Shown here: one piece after another, positions 55,446 through 64,000 of the stretch
Numbering within the stretch: the stretch's first letter is position 1
Layout: the number at the start of each line of letters is the position of its first letter
Assembly: GCF_002807665.1 (NCBI RefSeq)
Contig: NZ_PEAY01000001.1
Span: 1-64,000 of the forward strand
DNA length: 64,000 bases
From: Neoalteromonas facilis
GTDB lineage: Bacteria > Pseudomonadota > Gammaproteobacteria > Enterobacterales > Alteromonadaceae
Direction: 5' to 3'
Notes under the pieces: generated by a model
The model's input: the letters and a program-made list of their open reading frames with translations, nothing else
Database searches by the model: none
What the model was told of the DNA's origin: nothing
Program-made: the position numbers and the translations under genes

Positions 55446-56428
55446 TGGGGCGACGAAATAAAGGCCGTGCAATCAACGGCATGCTCATGCTTAACAAAGG
55501 GCTTGAGCTTTCTTCAAACGACGCATTACAACGAGTTAAACGGTTATTTAAAGCCGCTAAAGCCGGTCACACTGGCGCTTTAGACCCTTTAGCATCAGGT
55601 ATGCTACCTATTTGCTTAGGTGAGTCTACAAAGTTTTCTCAGTTTCTGTTAGATGCCAATAAAACCTATGAAGTGACGGCAACCTTTGGCATTCGTACAA
55701 CCACGTCAGATGCTGACGGCGAGGTTGTTGAAGAGCGTCCAGTCAATTTTGATGTGGATGCATTGGAACAAGCGATATCCTCATTCACCGGTCAGTCGAC
55801 ACAAATTCCATCGATGTTTTCAGCTCTCAAGCATCAGGGTAAGCCTTTGTACTGGTATGCGCGTAAAGGCATAACCGTCGAGCGTGAAGCCCGCAACATT
55901 ACTATTTATGCGTTAGAGTTGCTGGCATTTGATGGCGTAAATGCTCAAATGCGGGTGCATTGTTCTAAAGGTACCTATATTCGTACCCTTGTGGATGATA
56001 TGGGGCAGGCATTAGGTTGTGGCGCTTATGTGTCTAAACTACACCGTGTTGCTGTGTCTCACTATGCTAAAGAACCTATGTATACACTGGAGCAGTTGAC
56101 CGAGATAGCCGAGCAAAGTGAAGAAGGCGATTTCTCTCCGTTAGATGCGTTGTTATTGCCGATTGATGCCGCGGCCAGTGAATTGCCTATTATGACGGTT
56201 GATGAGGCCATAGGTGCACGTTTCCTGCGCGGGCAAAGCATTTGTTGTGAGATTGATTGCGCGCTGGGTGATTATGTGCGTGTTTACCAGCGCATCAATG
56301 GAGAGTCTGATCGCTTTATTGGCGTGGGTGAGCACATAGAGCGTTCACGCGATCAATCGCCACAGCTTTTTGATAAATATACGTTTATCACACCGAAGCG
56401 ATTAGTGGTATTTAATAATCAAGGCTAA
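55445..56428 (+). CDS. truB: tRNA pseudouridine-55 synthase TruB (327 aa)
   Basis: TruB makes the universal pseudouridine 55 in the T loop of tRNA. The catalytic Asp is in KAGHTGALDPLASGMLP (about residue 45), and YEVTATFGIRTTTSDADGE and SKGTYIRTLVDDMG are family motifs. The C-terminal part resembles the PUA-like tail of TruB. It starts with GTG overlapping the rbfA stop. A separate promoter for rpsO follows the gene. Confidence 0.96.
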   Translation: MGRRNKGRAINGMLMLNKGLELSSNDALQRVKRLFKAAKAGHTGALDPLASGMLPICLGESTKFSQFLLDANKTYEVTATFGIRTTTSDADGEVVEERPVNFDVDALEQAISSFTGQSTQIPSMFSALKHQGKPLYWYARKGITVEREARNITIYALELLAFDGVNAQMRVHCSKGTYIRTLVDDMGQALGCGAYVSKLHRVAVSHYAKEPMYTLEQLTEIAEQSEEGDFSPLDALLLPIDAAASELPIMTVDEAIGARFLRGQSICCEIDCALGDYVRVYQRINGESDRFIGVGEHIERSRDQSPQLFDKYTFITPKRLVVFNNQG

Positions 56429-56441
56429 TTGCACACAAAAC

Positions 56442-56469
56442 TTGCGTTGTTATGGCACATCGCTATAAT
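56442..56469 (+). promoter_or_regulatory. Promoter of rpsO
   Basis: TTGCGT (56442-56447) and TATAAT (56464-56469) are 16 bp apart, about 70 bp before the rpsO start. It would allow rpsO to be expressed apart from the nusA operon. Confidence 0.7.
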
Positions 56470-56539
56470 ACGCGCTCTTTTGAGCCAGGCTGAATTAGTG
56501 ATCGGTTGGCTCGTACTTTAAACTCATTAGGAGAATCCT

Positions 56540-56806
56540 ATGCTCACTAAACAAGAATCTGCAGCAATCATTGCTGAATATGCGACTAAAGAAGGCGATA
56601 CTGGTTCACCTGAAGTACAAGTTGCGTTGTTAACTCACAACATCAACAAGCTTCAAGGTCACTTTGCTAGCAATAAGAAAGACCACCACTCACGTCGTGG
56701 TTTGCTACGTATGGTTAGCCAGCGTCGTAAAATGCTTGATTACCTTAAAGGTAAAAACTCAGAGCGTTACTCTGATTTGATCAAGCGTCTAGGTCTACGT
56801 CGCTAA
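56540..56806 (+). CDS. rpsO: 30S ribosomal protein S15 (88 aa)
   Basis: S15 binds the central domain of 16S rRNA. The sequence is the standard one: [65 protein letters not shown] holds the ribosome site. A strong terminator follows within 25 bp. In many gammaproteobacteria pnp comes next; here it does not. Confidence 0.98.
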   Translation: MLTKQESAAIIAEYATKEGDTGSPEVQVALLTHNINKLQGHFASNKKDHHSRRGLLRMVSQRRKMLDYLKGKNSERYSDLIKRLGLRR

Positions 56807-56829
56807 TACGATGTCGATTTCATAAAAAA

Positions 56830-56852
56830 AGCGCCTTTAGGCGCTTTTTTTA
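56830..56852. terminator. Terminator after rpsO
   Basis: AGCGCC / GGCGCT stem with TTTA loop, A-rich before and T-rich after, so it can act for both rpsO and the convergent gene at 56868. Confidence 0.92.
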
Positions 56853-56867
56853 TATCTGCAATATACG

Positions 56868-57626
56868 CTATGGCGTTGCGCCACCGCTTGCCATACGCGT
56901 GGCCAAATCACGGATCTCTGTTTCTATTTGTCCGATACGCGTCACTAGAGCCGCATTACGCTGTTCGAGCAGGCGCAGTTTTTCGGTTGTAGACTGAAGA
57001 TCACGGTTGGTTTCACCGTTTGTGGCAGACAGTCGTTCTAACTGAACGTTAATTGCTAACATCTCGCTCGCTACGCTTTCTAATTGCGTTGTCATACTAT
57101 TAAGCGAGGTTTTATTGTTATTCGCTGTTTGATTGGCGCTATTAGCGGTCGACCTTAGCGAAGCGACCTGTTCATCCAGCTTAGTGCCTAAATCGCCAAT
57201 TTCTTTTTGATTACGTCGCCATGCGGAAGCCCACAGCTTATCCATTTGGTCCCATAACTCTTCGGCACGGTTAGACAGCTCTGATACTTTGACTTGCAGT
57301 GCGACCGTAGATTCACCCATTTCTTCGCCAGTAGCAGATAGGCGATTTTCGAGATCGGCTATGCGCGCTTCAGCCGCTTGCGCTGTAGCAAGTTGGGCTT
57401 GCAATTGCGTATACAGGTAGCCCGCCGCACCGCCAGCGCCAAGCGCAAGAAGTAACGCAAAAACGGCTAAGCCACTACCACCGCCAGAGGTTGGCGCGGG
57501 TGCTACAGAAGGGCTACTTACGGATTCTGTTCCAGCCGTTGATGGTTTTCCTTTTTGTTGATACCCACGTCGATCTTCTTCATCGAGCATGATCCGTGGT
57601 AATTCATCATCATTTCTAATACTCAT
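56868..57626 (-). CDS. Single-pass membrane protein with periplasmic coiled coil (252 aa)
   Basis: I prefer the ATG at 57626 (MSIRNDDELPRIMLDEED). About 55 cytoplasmic residues are followed by one membrane helix (GLAVFALLLALGAGGAAGYLY) and a long coiled coil (LATAQAAEARIADLENRL, ITQIETEIRDLATRM-like end). No enzymatic motif is seen. It may be a scaffold or division/envelope-associated protein, but nothing proves that. It lies 78 bp after the GNAT-nitrilase gene on the same strand. Confidence 0.7.
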   Translation of the reverse strand: MSIRNDDELPRIMLDEEDRRGYQQKGKPSTAGTESVSSPSVAPAPTSGGGSGLAVFALLLALGAGGAAGYLYTQLQAQLATAQAAEARIADLENRLSATGEEMGESTVALQVKVSELSNRAEELWDQMDKLWASAWRRNQKEIGDLGTKLDEQVASLRSTANSANQTANNNKTSLNSMTTQLESVASEMLAINVQLERLSATNGETNRDLQSTTEKLRLLEQRNAALVTRIGQIETEIRDLATRMASGGATP

Positions 57627-57704
57627 TGTGTAATAGCACTCTGGTGTTATTTTAATTCGTTGCGACAAGCATGATAGCCCGATGCTGCTTGAGTTTCCAA
57701 TGGA

Positions 57705-59267
57705 TTAATCGTCCTTATTGCCTATCCATTCAACACGGTATAAATCACGTCGACGATCAAGGTAATTCCTAACAGAACCTTCATTTTGCAACTTGGTCAA
57801 TTTATCGAAATCAAGATCGACAATCAGCGTCATTTCGGTGTTCGGCGTTGTTTCGGATACAATCGCGTCATGCGGGAAGGCAAAATCTGACGGTGAGAAT
57901 ACGGCTGTCTGCCCATATTGAATATCCACATTATCAACTTTGGGTAAATTGCCGACACTGCCGGCTATGGCAACATAGCACTCATTCTCAATCGCTCTCG
58001 CTTGAGCACAGCGTCGCACGCGCAGATAGCCATTTTTGGTGTCGGTCCAAAACGGCACAAATAACACCTGCATTTCTTGATCGGATAATAAGCGCGCAAG
58101 CTCAGGGAACTCAACGTCGTAGCATATTAGGATCCCAATCTTGCCAAAGTCAGTATCAAAGGCTGTGAGTTGGTTTCCGCCTTTCATGATCCAGTCTTCT
58201 TTTTCATGCGGAGTCGGATGAAGCTTGTGCTGATTTTCAATCTGGCCGTCACGGTGGCAAAGATAGCTAACGTTATACAGCTCATCATCTTCAATCACCG
58301 GCATAGAGCCTGCAATAATATTGATATTGTAACTAACCGCTAGATGCGACATCGCAGTTAAGATTTCTTCGGTATAGGTCGCTAAATGCCAGATCGCATC
58401 AATGGATGAGTCAGAAGGGCTAAGGCCCATCAGTGGTGCATTGAAGAACTCAGGGAACAGGGCGACATCACATTTATAATCGCTTAGTGCATCGACAAAG
58501 TATTCAACTTGTTGCAGCAATTCACCGACATTTTCAAAATACCGCATTTGCCATTGCACGCAACCAATCCGTGCGTTGGTTTTATTGCCTCCAATCAAGC
58601 TGGGTTTTTCTGCATCGTAATAAATATTATGCCACTGTAATAACGTGGCATAGCCCAGTGAGGCTTTGTCTTCAGGCAAATAGGCTTTGAGTACTTGTTT
58701 CACTTCAAAACCGTTTGAAATTTGGAAAGTCAGTGTTGGATCGTAGATGTCTTTTGATTTTACATGTTCGATGTATTCATACGGCGACATCATATCGGCG
58801 TGTTTGGAATAATTCGGAATACGACCGCCAGCAATTATGGATTTGAGGTTCAGGTTTCTACACAGTTCCTTGCGCGCCTCGTAAAGCCGTTGGCCTAGAC
58901 GCATGCCGCGATACTCTGGCGATACAAATACATCAACACCGTACAGTACATCACCATTAGGATCATGAGTGGTTAAATACGCATCGCCGGTTATTTCATC
59001 ATAGGTGTGCTTATCGCCAAACTGTTCATAATCAACGATAACGGAAAACGCTGCAGCGACAACTTTACCCTTGTCCTCGATACAAATTTGCCCTTCTGGA
59101 AAGGTCGATATCTGTGCCTTATATTCCTTTAGCGTCCAGGCACCACCGACTTGTGCATAGACAACATCCATCAATTCTTTGATGTCAGCAAAGTCGTCCA
59201 TTTTAAGGTGGCGTAGTTCAAGCAGATGTTCTGATTCTTCATTGATAGGCGTTGTATGCTCAGTCAC
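57705..59267 (-). CDS. GNAT acetyltransferase fused to carbon-nitrogen hydrolase (520 aa)
   Basis: Residues about 15-200 are a GNAT domain (VDVFVSPEYRGMRLGQRLYEA holds the acetyl-CoA loop). Residues about 225-500 are a nitrilase-type domain with the Glu-Lys-Cys triad: Glu in ALFPEFFNAPL, Lys in NQHKLHPTPHE, Cys in ILICYDVEFPEL. This bifunctional architecture is known in many proteobacteria, but the reaction is not established. It is cytoplasmic and divergent from the M13 peptidase gene at 59488. Confidence 0.93.
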   Translation of the reverse strand: MTEHTTPINEESEHLLELRHLKMDDFADIKELMDVVYAQVGGAWTLKEYKAQISTFPEGQICIEDKGKVVAAAFSVIVDYEQFGDKHTYDEITGDAYLTTHDPNGDVLYGVDVFVSPEYRGMRLGQRLYEARKELCRNLNLKSIIAGGRIPNYSKHADMMSPYEYIEHVKSKDIYDPTLTFQISNGFEVKQVLKAYLPEDKASLGYATLLQWHNIYYDAEKPSLIGGNKTNARIGCVQWQMRYFENVGELLQQVEYFVDALSDYKCDVALFPEFFNAPLMGLSPSDSSIDAIWHLATYTEEILTAMSHLAVSYNINIIAGSMPVIEDDELYNVSYLCHRDGQIENQHKLHPTPHEKEDWIMKGGNQLTAFDTDFGKIGILICYDVEFPELARLLSDQEMQVLFVPFWTDTKNGYLRVRRCAQARAIENECYVAIAGSVGNLPKVDNVDIQYGQTAVFSPSDFAFPHDAIVSETTPNTEMTLIVDLDFDKLTKLQNEGSVRNYLDRRRDLYRVEWIGNKDD

Positions 59268-59487
59268 AAATAGCTCCTCAGAATAGAAGGTGTGTTTCCA
59301 CTATATCGGATTGTCTTCAGTCAATGTAAGTCCTTTGTTTGCGAAATTGCGTGGATATCCACAAGCGCTCATGTTTTTGTCGTGGTAACGTAGATAAACA
59401 TGTTACAAACTGTGTATTTACCTGCGTAAATCGCAAAAAAGTGACAGAATACCTCGTCGATGGTAACAACAACACTATAGGAAAGAT

Positions 59488-61563
59488 ATGAAAGGCAAGC
59501 TCAGTTTGTTGGCGGTCGCAACGTCTCTTGCGTTGTCAGCCTGTAATCCGAATACAGTTATTTCTCAGGAAACGCCAGTAGCGGTTGAAAATACTCAAGA
59601 AGAAACACAACAACTGCGTTCAGGCGTATTTGTTGAAAATATGGATCTCAGTATTAACCCTGGTGATGATTTCTTTAATTATGTGAATGGTTCATTTCTG
59701 AAAAATAATGAAATTCCCGCCGATCGTTCTACCTACGGTGCTTTTTCAAAGTTAGCAGATGATGCACAAGAAGATGTGATTGAAATTATCCGTGAATCAG
59801 CTAACGGTTCATTCCCTCATGGCTCTGATGAGCAGAAAGTGGGTGATATGTACACCTCTTTCATGGATATGGAAACGCGTAATGCATTGGGGTTAAGCCC
59901 AATAGAAGCTGATTTAAAACGCATTGATGCGATTTCATCTTACAGCGAGCTTGCGGCCTATTTTGGATATGCCAACCGCTACCAACTATCCGTACCGGTC
60001 AGCTTTTTCCAATATGCTGACTTTAAATCGCCGGATGAGTACGGCCTATATTTATGGCAAGGGGGCTTAGGCTTACCGGACCGTGAGTATTATTTCAAAG
60101 ACGCGGAAGCATCAGAAGCTATCCGTGCAGCATACAAAACGCACCTAACCAATATGTTCAGCTTGGCTGGATTTGAGAATGCATCAGAAAAAGCTCAAAC
60201 GGTGTATGACATAGAATCTCGCATTGCCGCGCTGCACATGAAAAAAGAGCAGACGCGGAACTGGGCTGAAAATTATCAGGGCTTAAGTGTTGAGCAAATC
60301 AAAGCCCTAATGCCAACGTTTGATTGGGACAGCTATTTAGCTGCTACTGAGTTCAAGACGCCTGAAAAACTGATCATCATGCAAGAAGACTTCCTATCAC
60401 AAGTCGATAGTATTATTGCACAGATCCCGTTAGCGGATTGGCAAACGTATTTGAAGTGGGGCGTATTGAATGGCGCTTCTACGCTGTTAACTGAAGAAAT
60501 TGATAACGAGCATTTCTCATTCTATTCACAAGCTTTGCGTGGCGTTGAAGAACAACGTCCCATGTGGCGCAGAGCAACAGGTGTGTTGGATACAACATTA
60601 GGTGAAGTGATCGGTAAGGTATATGTTAAGCGTCACTTCCCACCTGAAGCTAAAGCGCGTATGACTGAGTTGGTGAATAACCTGCTCAAAGCTTACGAAG
60701 AAAGCATTAAAGAATTGGATTGGATGACAGATGAAACGCGCGTACAGGCGTTGGATAAGTTGTCTAAGTTTACGGTGAAGATTGGCTACCCTGACCAATG
60801 GAAAGATTATTCTGCACTGAATATTGATGCGAAAGACTTAGTTGGCAATATGCGCGCCGCTGCTGATTGGAATTATGCGCAGATGCTGGACAAGCAAGGC
60901 AAGCCTGTTGATAAAACTGAGTGGGGTATGACACCGCAAACGGTGAACGCTTATTACAATCCGCCGGCCAATGAAATTGTATTCCCAGCCGCTATTTTAC
61001 AGCCGCCGTTTTTCGATTTGAAAGCGGATGACGCAGTTAACTACGGCGGTATCGGCGCTGTTATTGGTCATGAAATCGGCCATGGTTTTGATGATGCCGG
61101 TAGCACTTTCGATGGTGATGGTGTCATGCGTAATTGGTGGACAGAAGAAGATCGCAATGAATTTAATGTGCGTACCGGTGCGTTGGTCTCTCAATATAAT
61201 GCGTTTGAAGCCTTACCTGAGTTATTCGTTAACGGTGAGTTTACGTTAGGCGAAAATATTGGTGATTTAGGTGGTATCAGCATAGGTCTGAAAGCATACC
61301 AAATGTCGTTAAACGGCGCAGAAGCACCTGTATTGGACGGCTTTACAGGCGTTCAGCGTGTATTTATTGGTTATGGCCAAGTGTGGGCTAATCAGTACCG
61401 TGATGAAGCCTTACGTGCCCGCATAGAAACTGATCCGCATTCGCCTTCTATGTTCCGTGCCAACGGCGCAGTAAGAAACGTACCAGAGTGGTATACCGCG
61501 TTTGATGTAAAACCTGATAATGCGTTGTATTTAGCGCCTGAAGCTCGCGTCAAAATTTGGTAA
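59488..61563 (+). CDS. M13-family metallopeptidase lipoprotein (691 aa)
   Basis: It belongs to the neprilysin/PepO family. The lipobox LALSACNP at residues about 12-19 makes it a lipoprotein, probably facing the periplasm. The zinc site is HEIGH in GAVIGHEIGHGFDDAGS, with the third ligand Glu in TLGENIGDLGGI and the substrate motif NAYYNPPANEIVFPAAILQPP. The C-terminus ends VKIW, as in relatives. AGGAAAG precedes the ATG. It cleaves short peptides in known members. Confidence 0.96.
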   Translation: MKGKLSLLAVATSLALSACNPNTVISQETPVAVENTQEETQQLRSGVFVENMDLSINPGDDFFNYVNGSFLKNNEIPADRSTYGAFSKLADDAQEDVIEIIRESANGSFPHGSDEQKVGDMYTSFMDMETRNALGLSPIEADLKRIDAISSYSELAAYFGYANRYQLSVPVSFFQYADFKSPDEYGLYLWQGGLGLPDREYYFKDAEASEAIRAAYKTHLTNMFSLAGFENASEKAQTVYDIESRIAALHMKKEQTRNWAENYQGLSVEQIKALMPTFDWDSYLAATEFKTPEKLIIMQEDFLSQVDSIIAQIPLADWQTYLKWGVLNGASTLLTEEIDNEHFSFYSQALRGVEEQRPMWRRATGVLDTTLGEVIGKVYVKRHFPPEAKARMTELVNNLLKAYEESIKELDWMTDETRVQALDKLSKFTVKIGYPDQWKDYSALNIDAKDLVGNMRAAADWNYAQMLDKQGKPVDKTEWGMTPQTVNAYYNPPANEIVFPAAILQPPFFDLKADDAVNYGGIGAVIGHEIGHGFDDAGSTFDGDGVMRNWWTEEDRNEFNVRTGALVSQYNAFEALPELFVNGEFTLGENIGDLGGISIGLKAYQMSLNGAEAPVLDGFTGVQRVFIGYGQVWANQYRDEALRARIETDPHSPSMFRANGAVRNVPEWYTAFDVKPDNALYLAPEARVKIW

Positions 61564-61607
61564 TCAGTAGTAAGCAGAGTCTATAGGCTCTGCACTAATT
61601 TGAACTA

Positions 61608-61640
61608 AAAAAGCCCGCTTTCATAGCGGGCTTTTGTTTT
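61608..61640. terminator. Terminator between convergent genes
   Basis: AAAAGCCCGC (61608-61617) and GCGGGCTTTT (61626-61635) form a perfect stem with A before and T after, serving both the peptidase gene and the operon that ends at 61683. Confidence 0.92.
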
Positions 61641-61682
61641 TCTTGACGTCTACATGTCGATATCTATTACCGCGCTTCATCA

Positions 61683-62099
61683 TCACATATAGAGCATTTC
61701 CTTGCGGGTTGGGGCAAGGGCTTGCAAAACCTGATTCTGTAAACGATGCGGCACGCTGGCTTTGTTCATTGCATTGATTAGCAAATCGACGGTGCGATTA
61801 AAGTCAGTTTCAGTGATATTCATGCCACCGTGCACTTTTTCCATGCTGTCACCGCTGTACTCGCAGGGGCCTCCAGTGCGATGACATATTTGTTCACTGA
61901 GCTTTTCAATAAACCTGTCGATATTAGCGCCTTCGAAATACGGCAGGATAACGGGATCCTTTTCAATCTCCATGACGAAATTTTCGACGATTTCGGTGAC
62001 TTTACTTTCTCCACCAAGCTGCATATAAACACTTTCTTGGCGACTGGCACAGCCCATCACAAGTGCAGAAAAGGTTATGGCTAACATCAATTGCTTCAT
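61683..62099 (-). CDS. Lipoprotein-anchored group 1 truncated haemoglobin (138 aa)
   Basis: The start at 62099 (MKQLMLAITFSALVMGCASRQ) gives a lipoprotein signal with Cys at the lipobox MGCAS. The mature part is a truncated globin: YMQLGGESKVTEIVENFV, LPYFEGANIDRFIEKLSEQICHRTGGPCEYSG, and the proximal His in MEKVHGGMNITETDFN. It would bind haem and O2 or NO, but outside the cytoplasm. It is the last gene of a three-gene operon, five bases after the DUF3034 stop. Confidence 0.9.
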   Translation of the reverse strand: MKQLMLAITFSALVMGCASRQESVYMQLGGESKVTEIVENFVMEIEKDPVILPYFEGANIDRFIEKLSEQICHRTGGPCEYSGDSMEKVHGGMNITETDFNRTVDLLINAMNKASVPHRLQNQVLQALAPTRKEMLYM

Positions 62100-62104
62100 A
62101 GTCA

Positions 62105-62953
62105 TCACCACAGCTGTCCGTTGATTGAAAGGTAGAGGCCATTTTGGTCATCAGCACCCGCTATAGATCCGAGTTCTGCCCATGCGAGCGTTAACGCAAA
62201 ATGTTTATTTGGGATATAACTGATGAAATAGTCTACCCAGTCATCTTCGCCTAAACCAAGATTGTCCGGTTTTTGCCTGTACTCGGCACCAATCGCAATA
62301 TTTCTCGACAACAAAACCCCAGCAGAGGCCTCCAACATTAGCTCATAACTGTCGTTTTCATTGCCACCATACCCCAATAGGCCTAATTGGTTGGCTTTGG
62401 TTGCGCGCGCAGTTAGATTCCAAACCGCATTAAAACCACCAATCGCACCAAGGTGAATTTTCGTCGCGGCAATATAAAAATCAGTACCGCTTTTATTATC
62501 TTTAGCACCTACCAGTGCAGCGATAGCTTTGTCTTCCAAACGCTTATGTTGTAAACCAACACTGATTTGAGGCCAATCAGAGTAAACTGCATCACCATAC
62601 ACGCGGTATTTCACACCGAATACATTTTGTTTGATGTCACCACCGAGTTGCTTCAAATCGAACCGATGGTGCGCCGCACTGATTTCAATCCTGTCGTAAA
62701 ATGAGGCCGAGATACCGAGTACGTTCAGGCGATAATCGTCGATGTCGACTTGCGTTGTAACAGCACTCAGTGAAATCTCTTCGCGCGAGTCGTAGCCGCT
62801 CAATGTGGCCCAAGGTACGATACCACCACCGCCGCTACCTTCAATTTGCACTAGTCCAGCAGTGCCCAGCAACTTACCATCTGCAGCCTGTGCTGGAACG
62901 GATAACCATGCCGCGCTAGCAATTATTGCCCATTGTCCAAGTTTCATTTTCAT
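62105..62953 (-). CDS. DUF3034 exported protein, probably outer-membrane barrel (282 aa)
   Basis: The ATG at 62953 overlaps the TGA of the upstream gene (ATGA), which sets the start and implies coupling. A signal peptide (MKMKLGQWAIIASAAWLSVPAQA) is followed by DGKLLGTAGLVQIEGSGGGG and a long run of alternating strands ending in YLSINGQLW, whose terminal aromatic residue fits an outer-membrane beta barrel. It matches the DUF3034 family, whose function is unknown. Confidence 0.88.
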   Translation of the reverse strand: MKMKLGQWAIIASAAWLSVPAQAADGKLLGTAGLVQIEGSGGGGIVPWATLSGYDSREEISLSAVTTQVDIDDYRLNVLGISASFYDRIEISAAHHRFDLKQLGGDIKQNVFGVKYRVYGDAVYSDWPQISVGLQHKRLEDKAIAALVGAKDNKSGTDFYIAATKIHLGAIGGFNAVWNLTARATKANQLGLLGYGGNENDSYELMLEASAGVLLSRNIAIGAEYRQKPDNLGLGEDDWVDYFISYIPNKHFALTLAWAELGSIAGADDQNGLYLSINGQLW

Positions 62954-64000
62954 TGTTTTAACCACTCAGTCGTTAGGTTCTCTTGGTGCCACTTGATAAA
63001 CTGGTCGCGTGGCAGCGGACGACAAATATGATAGCCCTGAATATATTCACAATGCCATCGATGAAGCAATTTAAGGCTTGCCGCATTTTCTACACCTTCA
63101 GCGATAACTTGTAGTCCAAAGCTATGCGCTAGCCCGATAATAGTCTGTACGATTTGTTGGTCATTTTCGTTGCTGTCTAAATTAAGAATAAAGCTTTTAT
63201 CTATTTTTAGATCAGTGACCGGTAGGCTTTTCAAATATGCTAGCGAAGAATAACCGGTACCGAAATCATCAATCGCTAATGCAAAACCTGCCTCTCGGTA
63301 TACATTCAACTCTTGCGTGGCCTTGTTTGCGTCGGTGACTAAATCACTTTCAGTGATCTCAAAAGCCAGTGAGTCATTTGCCAAACCAAACTCTTCAACA
63401 AGGGATTGGATACGGGTTAACAGGGTAGAGTCGAGAATGTCATTGGCGGATAAGTTAATCGCGATACAGAAGTGATAACCTTGTTGGTTAAAGTATTGCG
63501 CATCTTGTGCTGCTCTGTGTACAACCCAATCCGTTACATCGCCTATTAATCCCGCTTGTTCGGCAATGGCAATAAATTCGTCTGGTGGCACGAAGCCTAG
63601 TACCTCATTATTCCACCGGATCAGGGCTTCGGCATGAGTCACGCGGCCTGTATTCAAAGACAGCTTTGGTTGATAGGCCAGTGACAGAGAGTCGCCACCA
63701 CTGTTAAGGGCTTTTTTAAGCTCTGTAATGATGGTCATTCTGCGCATGTATTTGGCATCAAACTCAGCGTTGTATCTGACTACATGCTCTTCCATAACGC
63801 GGGCTTGATCGAGCGTGATGGCGAGGCGTTTTAACAAGACCGCAGATGTTGAACTGTCGTCTGGGCAGTGCAGTTCCCCTATAGAAATACGCAAAGGTAT
63901 AATAACGTGGTCGATTTCTATGGGCGCTTGCAACGCTCGTTGCACTTTATGCAGAGTCTCCATGTCGACTTGCGGCTCGGGCAGCCAAATGAATTCACCG
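62950..64000 (-). CDS. GGDEF/EAL-domain protein, cut by the window end
   Basis: The frame is open to the last base, so the N-terminus lies beyond. The first visible residues (GEFIWLPEPQ) are the end of a GGDEF motif whose third position is Gly instead of Asp or Glu, so cyclase activity is doubtful. The EAL domain is complete: HAEALIRWN, AINLSANDI, EITESDLV, DDFGTGYSSLAYL, LKIDKSFI, IAEGVENA, IQGYHICRPLP. It is probably an active c-di-GMP phosphodiesterase. DUF3034 and the haemoglobin follow in one operon. Confidence 0.92.
   Translation of the reverse strand, partial: GEFIWLPEPQVDMETLHKVQRALQAPIEIDHVIIPLRISIGELHCPDDSSTSAVLLKRLAITLDQARVMEEHVVRYNAEFDAKYMRRMTIITELKKALNSGGDSLSLAYQPKLSLNTGRVTHAEALIRWNNEVLGFVPPDEFIAIAEQAGLIGDVTDWVVHRAAQDAQYFNQQGYHFCIAINLSANDILDSTLLTRIQSLVEEFGLANDSLAFEITESDLVTDANKATQELNVYREAGFALAIDDFGTGYSSLAYLKSLPVTDLKIDKSFILNLDSNENDQQIVQTIIGLAHSFGLQVIAEGVENAASLKLLHRWHCEYIQGYHICRPLPRDQFIKWHQENLTTEWLKQ

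Noticed and set aside
1-64000. CRISPR array, phage structural genes or toxin-antitoxin pair
   Set aside because: No regular short repeats with spacers, no capsid/tail/terminase motifs and no typical small gene pair were found by reading through the window.

Overview
The window looks like a chromosomal segment of a marine gammaproteobacterium, most likely of the Alteromonadales. This rests on the rimP-nusA-infB-rbfA-truB-rpsO block, a DUF3034 protein, an M13 lipoprotein peptidase, many AraC regulators and short secreted proteins with an I-x-x-x-G signature. I could not run any search, so the taxon is an inference from gene content.

Region 1 (1-17.1 kb) is accessory and looks like the right part of an integrative element. 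It has two mirror-image two-component cassettes, hybrid histidine kinase > < response regulator ... response regulator > < hybrid kinase. The first kinase is cut in its receiver domain by a complete IS3-family (IS407-group) insertion sequence with a 4-bp target duplication. Between the cassettes lie a sulfotransferase-dioxygenase fusion and two exported proteins of unknown function. Then come an unknown 250-aa protein and a 1712-aa protein that appears to carry two tyrosine-recombinase catalytic modules. The region ends at 17,073-17,143 with a 3' fragment of an initiator tRNA, including CCA, followed by a tRNA-type terminator. I read this as the attachment scar of the element, with its other end outside the window.

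Region 2 (17.3-50 kb) is a patchwork of accessory metabolic and regulatory genes with many paralogous pairs: cupin-type AraC regulators, DJ-1/PfpI proteins, PD40 beta-propellers, beta-lactamase-fold hydrolases and Sel1-like exported proteins. It also holds decayed genes: a beta-rich repeat protein split by an in-frame amber codon, a nitrilase-family gene frameshifted in an A7 run, a junction of two unrelated gene fragments near 24.35 kb, and a 95-bp remnant of the IS of region 1 at 41.4 kb. Recognisable functions include a D-aminoacylase-like amidohydrolase, a DUF2268-type metalloprotease, a MAPEG protein, a DODA-type dioxygenase with a divergent LysR regulator, and a soluble CZB chemoreceptor.

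Region 3 (50-64 kb) is core. The rimP-nusA-infB-rbfA-truB-rpsO transcription/translation block is preceded by a strong promoter and a short leader ending in a terminator, which could be an attenuator or a small RNA. After rpsO come a coiled-coil membrane protein, a GNAT-nitrilase fusion, an M13 peptidase, and a tightly coupled operon: GGDEF/EAL protein (cut by the window end), DUF3034 outer-membrane-type protein and a lipoprotein-anchored truncated haemoglobin.

The strongest candidate for something undescribed is the giant double tyrosine recombinase beside the tRNA scar. The mirrored two-component cassettes and the sulfotransferase-dioxygenase fusion come next.
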